This document shows positions 9,033-17,958 of a DNA stretch of 64,000 nucleotides, in pieces. Numbering within the stretch: the first letter of the stretch is position 1; the number at the start of each line of letters is the position of its first letter. The notes below the pieces were generated by a model. That model made no database searches. It saw only the letters and a list, made by a program, of their open reading frames with translations, and was not told the DNA's origin. The stretch comes from an uncultured Pseudomonadales bacterium (GTDB taxonomy: Bacteria; Pseudomonadota; Gammaproteobacteria; Pseudomonadales; Balneatricaceae): the NCBI GenBank assembly GCA_937773555.1, contig CALJVT010000005.1, forward strand, positions 372,001 to 436,000, written 5' to 3'. The position numbers and the translations under genes were made by a program.

Positions 9033-9651
9033 AGTGACTATCAACGATGAAGTAAGGTTAACTAACCTTTGCTTCGCTGCAAAAAGGTCTAAAAAGGCTT
9101 TTAAAGCAATTTAATTAGTCCGATCAAGATACCTATTTCACTTATAGTTTGGTGGCGTTGAGATACCTGGAGCAATGCCGTGCTGTGTAACTCACTAGCT
9201 ATTAAGAAAATCGGCTAGTTAAAGTGAGCTAAAGAATTTGGTTTAGACACACCAAATTACATACTACCCACTAACGACAGGTTTATAAAAAAATATATGC
9301 GCATGAGAGAAAGTTAACTGTTTAGTTAAGTTAATGTAAATAACTTAATATTTAACTGTTCTAAAAGGAAGCATAGACTACTTCGAAAGCAATAATAAAT
9401 CGCTTCTTAAGTTATAAATAACTAACCAAAATTGTTAACAAATACTGCTGAAAAGCTATGCATGTTAACGAAGAATTAATTAAACAAATATGCCAATTTA
9501 ACAGGCGTGTTTTACTTACATGGGTTGTTTCTGACACCTTAATGCAACTACCTTTGGTCGTTTGCTTTTGGGTTAGAAATAAAGCATCATGTTTTGTAGG
9601 CAATCGTGGCGGTTAAATTCAACGGCGAAATAAAAATAAGGTGTTAGATTT
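9033..9651. other. Long AT-rich intergenic region
   Basis: About 620 bases without a convincing gene. A 63-codon minus-strand frame at 9412-9603 matches nothing I know and has no good ribosome site. The stretch contains a perfect 8-base inverted repeat at 9326-9348, the direct repeat TTAACTGTT at 9314-9322 and 9352-9360, and an imperfect hairpin near 9191-9227. The right part should hold the promoter of the ABC transporter operon. The base composition is much more AT-rich than either neighbour, so it may mark the edge of an acquired segment. Confidence 0.5.
9326..9348. repeat. Perfect inverted repeat (hairpin or operator)
   Basis: TTAAGTTA, a 7-base spacer, then TAACTTAA. There is no T-tract, so it is more likely a protein-binding site or a structural element than a terminator. 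It is flanked by two copies of TTAACTGTT. Confidence 0.4.
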
Positions 9652-10755
9652 TTGAAAAGCAAGACGAGTGAAAACGATGCTTTCGTGACATTTGATCGCG
9701 TACAGAAAAGTTATGATGGGTTATCGCTGGTAGTGAAAGACCTTAACCTGTCGATGCCAAGAGGCGAATTTTTAACTATGTTAGGCCCCTCAGGGTCCGG
9801 GAAAACGACCTGCTTGATGATGCTGGCAGGTTTTGAGACTGCGACCCACGGCGACATTATGCTGGACGGAACTTCGATCAATAATATCCCACCGCATAAA
9901 CGCGGAATCGGCATGGTGTTTCAGAATTATGCGTTGTTCCCTCACATGACGGTGGCTGAAAATCTTGCGTTTCCACTTGAGGTGCGCAAGATTGGTAAGT
10001 CGGAGCGCGAGGCCAAAGTAAAACGGGCACTAGAAATGGTGCAAATGGGTGATTTTGGAGGCCGCCGGCCAGCCCAGTTGTCTGGTGGTCAACAACAACG
10101 TGTCGCACTTGCACGTGCCCTAGTATTTGAGGCCGAGCTTGTGTTGATGGACGAGCCATTAGGTGCACTGGACAAGCAGTTGCGCGAACACATGCAGTTT
10201 GAAATTAAGCGGATCGCCGAAAATCTTGGGATTACGGTGGTTTACGTGACCCATGACCAGACTGAGGCGCTGACTATGTCAGACCGAGTTGCGGTATTTA
10301 ATGATGGGCGAATTCAACAATTGGCTCCACCTGCGGAATTATATGAATCACCCCAAAATAGTTTTGTGGCACAGTTCATTGGTGAGAACAACACCTTAGA
10401 CGGCTTGGTAAAAGAAATTTCTAACGGCATGGCGTTGGTGCAATTAGATGATGGAAAAATGATCAATTGCAACCCTGTCAATGTCACCAAAGCTGGCGAG
10501 CGGACACGGGTGTCGATCCGGCCTGAACGGGTAGAGTTTAGTAAAGACCGTATGGAGCCTGGTGCGCATACACTTACCGCGGAAGTGCTCGAATTCATCT
10601 ATATGGGCGACATGTTCCGTACTCGCTTGCGAGTCGCTGGTAATGACAATTTTATCGTAAAAACCCGCAACGCGCCAAATCAGGTTCAGCTAGAACCTGG
10701 CGCCCACGTTGAAATCGGTTGGTTGCCTTCAGATTGCCGAGCTCTAGACGCTTGA
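9652..10755 (+). CDS. Polyamine-type ABC transporter, ATP-binding protein (PotA-like)
   Basis: A 367-residue ABC ATPase of the spermidine/putrescine/Fe3+ family. Walker A GPSGSGKT lies at 45-52, the signature LSGGQ at 143-147, Walker B with DEP at 167-169, the H-loop in VVYVTHD near 206, and a C-terminal TOBE domain at about 290-365. It powers import by the two permeases encoded downstream. The start is a TTG at 9652 after an AAGGTG ribosome site; the N-terminus fits the family. First gene of a four-gene operon (ATPase, binding protein, two permeases). Codon use looks more GC-ending than in the upstream genes, by eye. Polyamine as the substrate is inferred from family. Confidence 0.88.
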   Translation: MKSKTSENDAFVTFDRVQKSYDGLSLVVKDLNLSMPRGEFLTMLGPSGSGKTTCLMMLAGFETATHGDIMLDGTSINNIPPHKRGIGMVFQNYALFPHMTVAENLAFPLEVRKIGKSEREAKVKRALEMVQMGDFGGRRPAQLSGGQQQRVALARALVFEAELVLMDEPLGALDKQLREHMQFEIKRIAENLGITVVYVTHDQTEALTMSDRVAVFNDGRIQQLAPPAELYESPQNSFVAQFIGENNTLDGLVKEISNGMALVQLDDGKMINCNPVNVTKAGERTRVSIRPERVEFSKDRMEPGAHTLTAEVLEFIYMGDMFRTRLRVAGNDNFIVKTRNAPNQVQLEPGAHVEIGWLPSDCRALDA

Positions 10756-10867
10756 GGCTTCAATAGTTAAAGGCGCCCCCATGGGGACACAGTTTACAAA
10801 TGGATCTTTTGTTCTGCCCGTAACGCGGATCCTATCCTTAAAAAAACGGGCTACTTGGGAGAATGTA

Positions 10868-11968
10868 ATGAAATTTACAAAAACTGTTCTTGTGACGGTA
10901 GCACTATCGCTATCCACAGGATTAGCATCTGCAGGTGCGCACGAAGAAATGACTATTGTGTCATGGGGCGGCGCTTATTCTAAATCACAACTTAAAGCTT
11001 ACCATGAGCCATATACGGCGATGACTGGTGTCACTATCATCAATGATGAGAGTGCCGGTACAGCTGTAGCAAAATTGCGTGCTATGAAAGAAGCAGGTAA
11101 TTTAACTTGGGATGTTGTCGACGTTGAAGCTGGTCCAGCGATGCAGCTTTGCGACGAAGGTCTTGCAATGGAAATTGATCACGATACGATGTTGGCTGCT
11201 GCGCCAGACGGAACTCCTGCATCAGAAGACTTTGGTTCTTTCATCGTATCACCGTGCTTTATTCCTCAGATTGTATACTCGTATACTGTGGGTTACCGCA
11301 ACGACATGGTTGGCAGCACGCCTCCAACAAGCATCTGTGCGATCTTTGATACAGAAACTTATCCTGGCAAGCGCTCATTGAAGAAAGGCGCGCTTTCCAA
11401 CATGGAATGGGCTCTTTTGTGTGATGGCGTTGCCAAAGCAGATATCTATCCAATGCTTGAAACAGCAGAGGGTCAAGACCAAGCTCTTGCGAAATTGGAT
11501 ACTATCAAAGACGACGTGATCTGGTGGTCTGCAGGTGCTGATACGCCACAATTGCTCGCCGATGGCGAAGTCGTTATGGGCTCAACGTTCAATGGTCGTT
11601 TGTTTGCCTTGATCGAAGAGCAAAAGCAACCTGTTTCAATGCTTTGGGACGGTCAGATTTATGACCTTGACGGCTGGATTATTCCAACTGGTCTAAGCCC
11701 TGAGCGTCAAGCACGAGCTTTGGACTATGTGAAATTTGCTACGGATACGCAGCGTCTTGCTGACCAATCTAAGTGGATTAGTTATGGTCCAACCCGCGCG
11801 TCATCAGCTCCTTTGGTTGATAAGCATGCGGAATTAGGCATCGCCATGGCACCACATATGCCTACTGACCCTGCCAACTCGAATAATACGTTCCTAATGA
11901 ACTATGCTTTCTGGGCAGATTACAAGGACGATGTTGAGTCTAAATTCCAAGCTTGGCTTGCGAAGTAA
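10868..11968 (+). CDS. Polyamine-type ABC transporter, periplasmic substrate-binding protein (PotD-like)
   Basis: A 366-residue extracellular solute-binding protein. A signal peptide covers residues 1-22 (positive MKFTK start, hydrophobic core, cleavage after ASA). The mature start EEMTIVSWGGAYSKSQ is typical of the spermidine/putrescine-binding subfamily, as are the later AGAIVWW-like segment (DDVIWWSAGADTPQLLADGEV) and YDLDGWIIP. It captures the substrate in the periplasm and hands it to the permeases. The ATG at 10868 is chosen for the signal peptide and the GGGAGAA ribosome site; the frame is open further upstream to 10781. Two terminators follow it, so it is probably made in excess over the permeases. 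Confidence 0.88.
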   Translation: MKFTKTVLVTVALSLSTGLASAGAHEEMTIVSWGGAYSKSQLKAYHEPYTAMTGVTIINDESAGTAVAKLRAMKEAGNLTWDVVDVEAGPAMQLCDEGLAMEIDHDTMLAAAPDGTPASEDFGSFIVSPCFIPQIVYSYTVGYRNDMVGSTPPTSICAIFDTETYPGKRSLKKGALSNMEWALLCDGVAKADIYPMLETAEGQDQALAKLDTIKDDVIWWSAGADTPQLLADGEVVMGSTFNGRLFALIEEQKQPVSMLWDGQIYDLDGWIIPTGLSPERQARALDYVKFATDTQRLADQSKWISYGPTRASSAPLVDKHAELGIAMAPHMPTDPANSNNTFLMNYAFWADYKDDVESKFQAWLAK

Positions 11969-11984
11969 GACACTTTAAACTGTT

Positions 11985-12011
11985 AAAGGGCCTTGAGTGG
12001 CCCTTTTTTTT
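11985..12011 (+). terminator. Intrinsic terminator 1 after the binding-protein gene
   Basis: AAAGGGCC, a 6-base loop TTGAGT, then GGCCCTTT running into a T-tract. It lies 17 bases after the stop codon and is the first of two near-identical hairpins. Confidence 0.85.
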
Positions 12012-12032
12012 AAACAACATAATTGAAAATTC

Positions 12033-12060
12033 AAAAGGGCCTTGGTTGGCCCTTTTTTTT
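12033..12060 (+). terminator. Intrinsic terminator 2, near copy of the first
   Basis: AAAAGGGCC, loop TTGGTT, GGCCCTTTT and eight T. It repeats the preceding hairpin about 48 bases further on and lies just before the permease genes, so it should lower their expression relative to the binding protein. Confidence 0.85.
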
Positions 12061-12107
12061 AAAATAAGCTGGTCTCTTTGAGACGCTTAGCTGGCTATGG
12101 GAACGAC

Positions 12108-13382
12108 ATGAGTTATACTAACGAAGACGGCGCTATGTTGACCGCAGATGGACAACCCCTAAAGCGCAGTTTGGCCACCGCATTAAGACGGCAAAAAATC
12201 CGTGCACTGCTCCTGATATCTCCACTTCTTATCTTTGTTCTAATTACGTTTCTTTTCCCGATAGGATCTATGCTCTTCCGCTCGGTTGAAAACCACATTG
12301 TAGCCGAAATATTGCCAGATACTGTGGTCGCCCTAGCGACTTGGGATGGCAAGTCCGGCGAATTACCAGATGAATCCATCTATGCAGCTTTTGCTGGTGA
12401 TATTCAACGCGCAGCAATAACCAAAAGTCACACTAGGGTTGGCCTGCGATTAAATTATGAAAAATCTGGGAGTGCTTCACTCTTCAAGAAAACTGCACGA
12501 CAGGCGAAGAAATGGGATCTTGAGACTGACGCGCCGTTCAAAGAAAAACTAATAGCAGCGCACAAAGGCTGGGGTGAGGTCGAAATATGGCAAACTCTTA
12601 AAACCCACAGTTCCCGATATACCGCTGGTTATTTTCTTAATGCCGTCGATATGCGTAAGACACAGGACGGCCCAGAATTTCAGCCTGAAAATAGGCAAAT
12701 TTTAATTAAGCTGTTCCAACGTACGCTAATTATGTCTCTGTTGATAACACTAGCCTGTATTACGTTGGGGTATCCTGTGGCGTGGTTGCTTGCAAACCTA
12801 CCCAGGCGTCAATCCAACTTGTTGATGATCCTCGTCCTTTTGCCATTCTGGACCTCTTTACTGGTAAGAACGTCGGCGTGGAAGGTTATGCTACAGCAGC
12901 AAGGGGTTATCAATGACATTTTAGTTGCACTCGGAATGGTCGAAGAGACCGGTCGTTTGATAATGATCAATAATCAATTTGGTACGATCGTTGCTATGAC
13001 GCATATTTTACTGCCGTTTATGATTTTGCCAATGTATTCAGTAATGCAGACCATTCAGCCAACCTACCTGCAAGCGGCAAAATCTCTTGGAGCAACCAAT
13101 TGGACTGCGTTTTGGCGAGTTTATTTTCCACAATCGGTGCCCGGCATTGGGGCTGGATCTATTTTAGTTTTCATACTCTCTATAGGCTATTACATCACGC
13201 CAGAGATCGTTGGTGGTAACAAAGGAGTCTTTATTTCTAATCGAATCGCCTACCATATCTTTCAATCAATGAACTGGGGATTGGCTGCAGCACTTGGAAC
13301 AATTTTACTTGCAATAGTGTTAATTCTCTATTGGGCTTATGATAAAGTTGTTGGCATAGATAACGTAAAGTTGGGGGGCTAA
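12108..13382 (+). CDS. Polyamine-type ABC transporter permease (PotB-like) with large periplasmic insert
   Basis: A 424-residue inner-membrane permease. A first membrane helix at about 30-52 (LLLISPLLIFVLITFLFPIG) is followed by an unusually long soluble segment of about 150 residues (about 55-205), then five more helices and the EAA-type ATPase-contact motif AAKSLGATNWTAFWRVYFP near 325. Standard PotB is about 285 residues; this long form is a subfamily I associate with Alphaproteobacteria. ATG at 12108 chosen; a TTG at 12078 is also in frame. The second permease starts 4 bases after its stop. Identification as a permease is firm; the role of the insert is unknown. Confidence 0.87.
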   Translation: MSYTNEDGAMLTADGQPLKRSLATALRRQKIRALLLISPLLIFVLITFLFPIGSMLFRSVENHIVAEILPDTVVALATWDGKSGELPDESIYAAFAGDIQRAAITKSHTRVGLRLNYEKSGSASLFKKTARQAKKWDLETDAPFKEKLIAAHKGWGEVEIWQTLKTHSSRYTAGYFLNAVDMRKTQDGPEFQPENRQILIKLFQRTLIMSLLITLACITLGYPVAWLLANLPRRQSNLLMILVLLPFWTSLLVRTSAWKVMLQQQGVINDILVALGMVEETGRLIMINNQFGTIVAMTHILLPFMILPMYSVMQTIQPTYLQAAKSLGATNWTAFWRVYFPQSVPGIGAGSILVFILSIGYYITPEIVGGNKGVFISNRIAYHIFQSMNWGLAAALGTILLAIVLILYWAYDKVVGIDNVKLGG

Positions 13383-13386
13383 GGTC

Positions 13387-14601
13387 ATGAATACATTATT
13401 TCAAGTGTCACGCCGGCCGTTATCTTTCGTGTTGCCAGTAATGGGGCTGATGGGAGCCTTTATTGGTTTATTTATAGGGCCCGCATTCGGTTCTGCTCTG
13501 ATTGGGATTATATTTGGTTCGTTAGTAGCGGTAATCCTCGCTTATGGGATTTCTGCAACCGAATATCTCAGACCAAAGGTTGTGCGTTTACTTTTACCCG
13601 TCCTTTTGGCTGCCTTAGGTTTTTTGTTATTAGGGCTATTTGGTAGCTTTTGTGGTGCACTTATTGGGTGGTTTTTTGGGTGGTTTTTCTATTGGATCTA
13701 TGAGGGTGGTTACCGCATCAAATTACACGCTTACCTGACTTCTAATCAGGTCCTGTGGCACTATAGCTTTAGGGTGATCTGTGGCCTGATCTTTATATTC
13801 TTGATCACACCCATTCTCGTTGTCATGCCCTTGTCTTTCAATGCGCAAAATTTCTTTACGTTTACCCCTGAAATGTTGCGGTTTGACCCTGCAGGCTATT
13901 CTCTCAAGCACTATAAAGATTTTTTCAGTAACGATGAGTGGCAACGTTCATTCTGGAACTCATTGATCATTGCACCCATTGCGACGATTATTTCTGTCTC
14001 TTTAGGTACGCTCGCAGCCATTGGGCTCAGTCAAAGCCATGTGCCAGCGAAGCGAGCAATTATGGCAATCTTAATCTCGCCTATGATAGTGCCGCTGATT
14101 ATCTCGGCGACTGGCATGTTTTTCTTTTACTCTACTATGGGTAATTTCATGGAGAACACCTTAGGCCTGGATAAGAATTTTGTTGGCTACGTCAAAGTTG
14201 TGTTGGCACATGCCGTTTTGGGAATCCCGTTTGTTATTATTACTGTAACGGCAACACTGGTAGGTTTTGACACTTCGCTGACCCGTGCAGCTGCCAATAT
14301 GGGTGCAAACCCAATAACAACTTTTTTCCGCGTCCAAATGCCACTGATCTTTCCGGGGGTTGTTTCTGGCGGCCTCTTTGCATTTATTACGTCCTTTGAC
14401 GAAGTTGTCGTTGTAATGTTTATTGGCTCTGCTAGTCAGAAGACACTTCCGTGGCAAATGTTTATAGGCCTGCGTGAACAGATCAGCCCAACTATTCTGG
14501 CAGTGGCGACGATCCTTGTGTGTATTTCAGTTGCGTTACTGATGACGCTTGAAATGCTGCGCCGGCGCTCAGAACGGTTGCGTGGGATAACCCCAGGCTA
14601 A
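13387..14601 (+). CDS. Polyamine-type ABC transporter permease (PotC-like) with extra N-terminal membrane domain
   Basis: A 404-residue permease. The first ~110 residues form a Gly-rich hydrophobic domain with three to four helices (GLMGAFIGLFIGPAFGSALI and similar), not found in standard PotC of about 260 residues. The PotC-like core follows from about residue 125, with the family loop FTFTPEMLRFDPAGYSLKHY and the EAA motif RAAANMGANPITTFFRVQMP near 300. It pairs with the PotB-like permease 4 bases upstream to form the channel. The added domain is glycine-zipper-like in pattern. Last gene of the operon; a hairpin follows at 14667. Confidence 0.87.
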   Translation: MNTLFQVSRRPLSFVLPVMGLMGAFIGLFIGPAFGSALIGIIFGSLVAVILAYGISATEYLRPKVVRLLLPVLLAALGFLLLGLFGSFCGALIGWFFGWFFYWIYEGGYRIKLHAYLTSNQVLWHYSFRVICGLIFIFLITPILVVMPLSFNAQNFFTFTPEMLRFDPAGYSLKHYKDFFSNDEWQRSFWNSLIIAPIATIISVSLGTLAAIGLSQSHVPAKRAIMAILISPMIVPLIISATGMFFFYSTMGNFMENTLGLDKNFVGYVKVVLAHAVLGIPFVIITVTATLVGFDTSLTRAAANMGANPITTFFRVQMPLIFPGVVSGGLFAFITSFDEVVVVMFIGSASQKTLPWQMFIGLREQISPTILAVATILVCISVALLMTLEMLRRRSERLRGITPG

Positions 14602-14666
14602 CCAGCCAATCTCTGGTGATGCACCTGTCTCAGCCTGTTATTTCTGAGATGTTCTGGCGATACTTG

Positions 14667-14687
14667 GTGGCCCTGTTTAAGGGCCAC
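14667..14687 (+). terminator. Hairpin after the ABC operon
   Basis: GTGGCCCT, 5-base loop, AGGGCCAC, followed by a weak T-stretch (ATCTTTT). It is the likely end of the polyamine-transporter transcript, 66 bases after the last stop. Confidence 0.55.
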
Positions 14688-14915
14688 ATCTTTTGCGAAA
14701 TCACGCCACTTTAATGAAGCAAATTAGTCGAACTTTTTGATGAAGCTGGTAACTATAGTGCAGCAGTGCGTTATTTTGAGGAGTTTCTAATAATTGTGCT
14801 ACTATTTTAGGAATACTTAACCTTATAGAGTACTGTTTTTCAAGCAACCTCACTGCTGCCCTAGAATAGTAATGACGGGTTACTGAAAACGCTGTAGGGC
14901 CTCCTCAGCTACTAC

Positions 14916-14938
14916 GGGCTTTTTCTGCCCTTTTTTTA
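14916..14938 (+). terminator. T-tract hairpin immediately before a start codon
   Basis: GGGC, a pyrimidine-rich loop, GCCC and seven T, ending 13 bases before the amidotransferase ATG. The stem is short (4 GC pairs). It could be the end of an upstream RNA or an attenuator controlling the gene. Confidence 0.4.
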
Positions 14939-14950
14939 GGATAAACCAAC

Positions 14951-15685
14951 ATGAGCCAACCGCTACATATTGGCCTTTTGCTCTGCCATACGTTTGCACC
15001 CATACTGAAACAAACGGGTGGCTTAAACTACTCAGCTATTTTTCAAAAAGAATTTTTAGCGGTAGATAGTGGCGTTGTTTTAACTAACTTTAACGCCTAT
15101 AAGGGCGAGCTACCCAACTCGGTGGATCAGTGCGATGTTTGGTTAATTAATGGCAGCCCTTCAAGCGTTTATGACGACATAGAGTGGATTCACCAACTTA
15201 GTCATTTTATTGAACAACTTCATGCTGCTAAAAAACCTACAGTGGGCATTTGTTTTGGCCATCAGCTTATGGCACAAGTTCTAGGGGGCTCGGTAGAGCG
15301 CAGCAAAAAGGGCTGGGGAATAGGCATCTCTCGCAATACACTAGTGGCTAAGGCAGACTACATGCGCCCTATGGCCGAAACCATTGATGTAATGGTATTC
15401 CATCAAGATCAAGTAGTAAGAGTGCCAGAAGGTTCTAAAGTGCTTGCCGGCAATGCTTTTTGTCCAAACCACATCATACAATACAACGACCATATGTTGA
15501 GCATTCAAGGCCACCCAGAATTTAATAGCCAAATGGTTAAGGGCCTGCTTGGTGCAGAGAGTTTTGATAATCGCCCTGCCATTCGCGCACAAGGCATAGC
15601 CAACAGTGTTGGCAAGCCTAATGCCAAGCTGCTGTTTCAATGGATTGTTAATTTCTACCGTCAGGCCACAACAATAGAACCATGA
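14951..15685 (+). CDS. Class I glutamine amidotransferase (GMP-synthase-like domain, stand-alone)
   Basis: A 244-residue class I glutamine amidotransferase. The nucleophile Cys101 lies in GICFGHQLMA, and the catalytic His188 and Glu190 in IQGHPEF. It has the form of the GuaA-type amidotransferase domain without a synthetase partner. Such stand-alone proteins hydrolyse glutamine or gamma-glutamyl compounds. Standing after a polyamine-type importer, it could act on a gamma-glutamylated amine, as PuuD does in putrescine breakdown, but it is not clearly PuuD by sequence. The start is preceded by a weak AGGA site right after a T-tract hairpin, an unusual leader. Substrate unknown. Confidence 0.8.
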   Translation: MSQPLHIGLLLCHTFAPILKQTGGLNYSAIFQKEFLAVDSGVVLTNFNAYKGELPNSVDQCDVWLINGSPSSVYDDIEWIHQLSHFIEQLHAAKKPTVGICFGHQLMAQVLGGSVERSKKGWGIGISRNTLVAKADYMRPMAETIDVMVFHQDQVVRVPEGSKVLAGNAFCPNHIIQYNDHMLSIQGHPEFNSQMVKGLLGAESFDNRPAIRAQGIANSVGKPNAKLLFQWIVNFYRQATTIEP

Positions 15686-15823
15686 TATAGGCTGAGCGTT
15701 AATCCACTTTGAGACTCTTTGACGGGTATTATAGGATCGTGTTTAACTAAGGACGGTTAGCCGAGGGTCTAAAGCCTAGAATTATTGCCTTTATTCCATT
15801 GTTTCAAGTAAGAATATAGCAAC

Positions 15824-17056
15824 ATGAATGATACGAGTGAAAATAAGTCGTTGCATAGGGCCATTATTGTTGTAGCACTGGGTTTTCTAGCTTTGGCCTT
15901 GGTCTTTTCAGCCCGCGCTGCTTTAGGCCTGGCTATGCCCATTTGGGAAAACGACCTGGATTGGAGCCGGGGATATGTTTCTAATGTTGCTGCTGTTGCC
16001 TTATTAATCATGGCAGTTGCATCACCCATTTCAGGGTTTATTTTGGATCGTAAAGGCCTTCGGTTTACTTTATTACTTGGGCTTATCGCGGTCTTCATAT
16101 CCTGCATTGTTATCAGTATGGCCCAAAGTGCGTGGGTATTGTTAATTGGTTTTGGCATTATTGGTGGCGTTGGATTTGGTATTGTAGCAACCCATATGGT
16201 TGCTTCTGCAGTGGCCAGAGTCTACCCTGAAAACGTTGGGTTTGCATCGGGTATCGCCACGTCTGGTTCTTCAGCTGGCCAGTTTTTAATTGTGCCTCTG
16301 ATCGCATTGATTTTCGCATCATTTAGTTGGCGATGGGGTTTTGCAGGAATTGCAGTAGGTATCGCTTGCCTGATTCCTCTTGTTTGGTGGGTACCCAGTG
16401 ATAAACCTGACAAGCAAGTCAGTAAAGCATCAACAATAAATGATGTTACAGATTTAAAATTTTCTCTTAAAAAATTATTCTCTACTCCAGTTTTTCATCT
16501 GCTATTTTGGAGTTATCTCATATGTGGTTACACAACCACTGGCGTCATTGAAACTCATTTGATGCCGTTTGCCTCTTTCTGTGGTTTTGAACCCATACCC
16601 AGTGCTGCTGCTTATGGCCTCCTGTCTGCGGTTAACCTAGTTGGTATGATCAGTATTGGCTGGTTAACTGATAAAATGAACCGGCCTCTATTGCTTGGCT
16701 GTATTTATATTATTCGTGGTTTTACTTTTTGGATACTGCTTAATGTAGGTACTAGCTACGAAACACTGTTATTGTTTGCAGTTATTTTTGGTGTGGTGGA
16801 TTACTCGACAGTACCAGTAACTGCAAGCTTGGTGGCAAGTCATATTGGCCTTAAAGTGATGGGCTTAACCATGGGTTTACTATCAGCCGGACACTCCATT
16901 GGTGCAGCAATAGCAGCTTCATTAGGGGGCTACTTTTTTGATAGGGACGCCACTTACGACCTTATTTGGATAAGTTCAATCGCCTTAGCCACCATTGCGG
17001 GGGTTCTGGCATTTCTCATTAAAGACAACCCCAGCCAGAAGCTCAGAGTTCAATAG
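15824..17056 (+). CDS. MFS transporter
   Basis: A 410-residue major facilitator with twelve predicted membrane helices. The loop 2-3 motif is degenerate (FILDRKGLRFTLLLG), and a similar element recurs between helices 8 and 9 (GWLTDKMNRPLLLG). The central loop near residue 200 is charged (WVPSDKPDKQVSKAST). It resembles the oxalate/formate antiporter and monocarboxylate branch of the superfamily, so an organic anion is a plausible substrate, but this is weak. It stands alone: 138 bases after the amidotransferase and convergent with the DUF4198 gene. Confidence 0.85.
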   Translation: MNDTSENKSLHRAIIVVALGFLALALVFSARAALGLAMPIWENDLDWSRGYVSNVAAVALLIMAVASPISGFILDRKGLRFTLLLGLIAVFISCIVISMAQSAWVLLIGFGIIGGVGFGIVATHMVASAVARVYPENVGFASGIATSGSSAGQFLIVPLIALIFASFSWRWGFAGIAVGIACLIPLVWWVPSDKPDKQVSKASTINDVTDLKFSLKKLFSTPVFHLLFWSYLICGYTTTGVIETHLMPFASFCGFEPIPSAAAYGLLSAVNLVGMISIGWLTDKMNRPLLLGCIYIIRGFTFWILLNVGTSYETLLLFAVIFGVVDYSTVPVTASLVASHIGLKVMGLTMGLLSAGHSIGAAIAASLGGYFFDRDATYDLIWISSIALATIAGVLAFLIKDNPSQKLRVQ

Positions 17057-17163
17057 GCTGCACTGGCGTTATACGTCGTTAGAAACTGTTTTTTATTATC
17101 ACTAGTTTAAAAAGTAAAGCCCAGCCATTATTCTTTAAAAGCCACTCACGTTTTTCCTTTATA

Positions 17164-17958
17164 TTATCGGATTTCAAACGTTAAGCTTCCCCAATAACTT
17201 TCCCAATCGATGCCTTGTTGCTCAGACCGTATCATTTCAACTGTGTGAAGTAACCAAACACCCTTTTGGCTGAGAGGGACAGTGGCATAACCTTGGGCAT
17301 CAGTGCGAATGCTGAACTGAAAATTAGGTTTATTTTTTATTTTCGCATGGAGCAATAAATTTGCAGCAGGCTTTTGTTTAAAGGTCAGTTGAACGTCTAA
17401 CTCATCGGCCTCAGCGAGTTCATAAGGATTTTGTAACGGATTTATATTAAGTGGGTAATTAAAATCATAGTTATAAAAATTAACGTCAGTTTTATCACCT
17501 ACTTTGACTAATGCCTTAACGTTACGATAATAAATTTCTAATCCGTTTTTATTACTCTCATTCAGTTCATTACGGCGGTTTATAATTTTTTCTAAGCCTT
17601 CTTTTTTCAAGTAACTAGCAAATTTTTCTGGTTCTAAGTCAACTGTTTTTTTTGTACTTTCATAACCGATAGCATAAATGCCAGGTGTTTGAATGTTTAT
17701 GTACCCCGCCGGATCACGCCCTAACTCGCCGCCAACAGGCTTTAATCCTTCTCCTGTAATCACGTCAAAGTGGCGATACCAAGCAGGAATGTTAGGCAGT
17801 AATTGGCCATCCATTTGTTGGCCAACATTAAGCGTAATTTCTGTTGTGCTACCAATTTTTTGATAGAATGGTATAGCCTCTAACCAAAACTCGTGCGCAC
17901 GAATGGTCGTGCTAATGGACAGAACAATGCTAAAAAATAAAAAGCCTAATAGTTTCAT
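17164..17958 (-). CDS. DUF4198 periplasmic protein (metal-uptake associated)
   Basis: A 264-residue exported protein. A signal peptide covers about residues 1-21 (LLGFLFFSIVLSISTTIRA) and the mature protein starts HEFWLEAIPFYQK, the hallmark of DUF4198. Two beta-rich domains follow, with a transthyretin-like C-terminal segment (FSIRTDAQGYATVPLSQKGVWLL). Family members occur next to nickel/cobalt transporters and may deliver metal in the periplasm. The mature N-terminal His is a possible metal ligand. Its start codon overlaps that of the divergent HupE gene. No clear ribosome site precedes the ATG. Confidence 0.75.
   Translation of the reverse strand: MKLLGFLFFSIVLSISTTIRAHEFWLEAIPFYQKIGSTTEITLNVGQQMDGQLLPNIPAWYRHFDVITGEGLKPVGGELGRDPAGYINIQTPGIYAIGYESTKKTVDLEPEKFASYLKKEGLEKIINRRNELNESNKNGLEIYYRNVKALVKVGDKTDVNFYNYDFNYPLNINPLQNPYELAEADELDVQLTFKQKPAANLLLHAKIKNKPNFQFSIRTDAQGYATVPLSQKGVWLLHTVEMIRSEQQGIDWESYWGSLTFEIR

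Larger units (their letters stand above)
14602..14950. other. Intergenic region before the amidotransferase gene
   Basis: About 350 bases without a gene. It holds a perfect hairpin at 14667-14687 that probably ends the ABC operon, and a hairpin with a T-tract directly in front of the amidotransferase start codon. I could not fit the leader to a known riboswitch class. Confidence 0.5.

Noticed and set aside
9412-9603. 63-codon minus-strand frame in the long gap
   Set aside because: No family features, no ribosome site, and AT-rich composition that would produce such frames by chance.
14860-14938. Possible guanidine riboswitch (ACGG loops)
   Set aside because: Two ACGG segments are present, but their flanking bases do not pair as the guanidine-II class requires, and the downstream gene is not a typical target.
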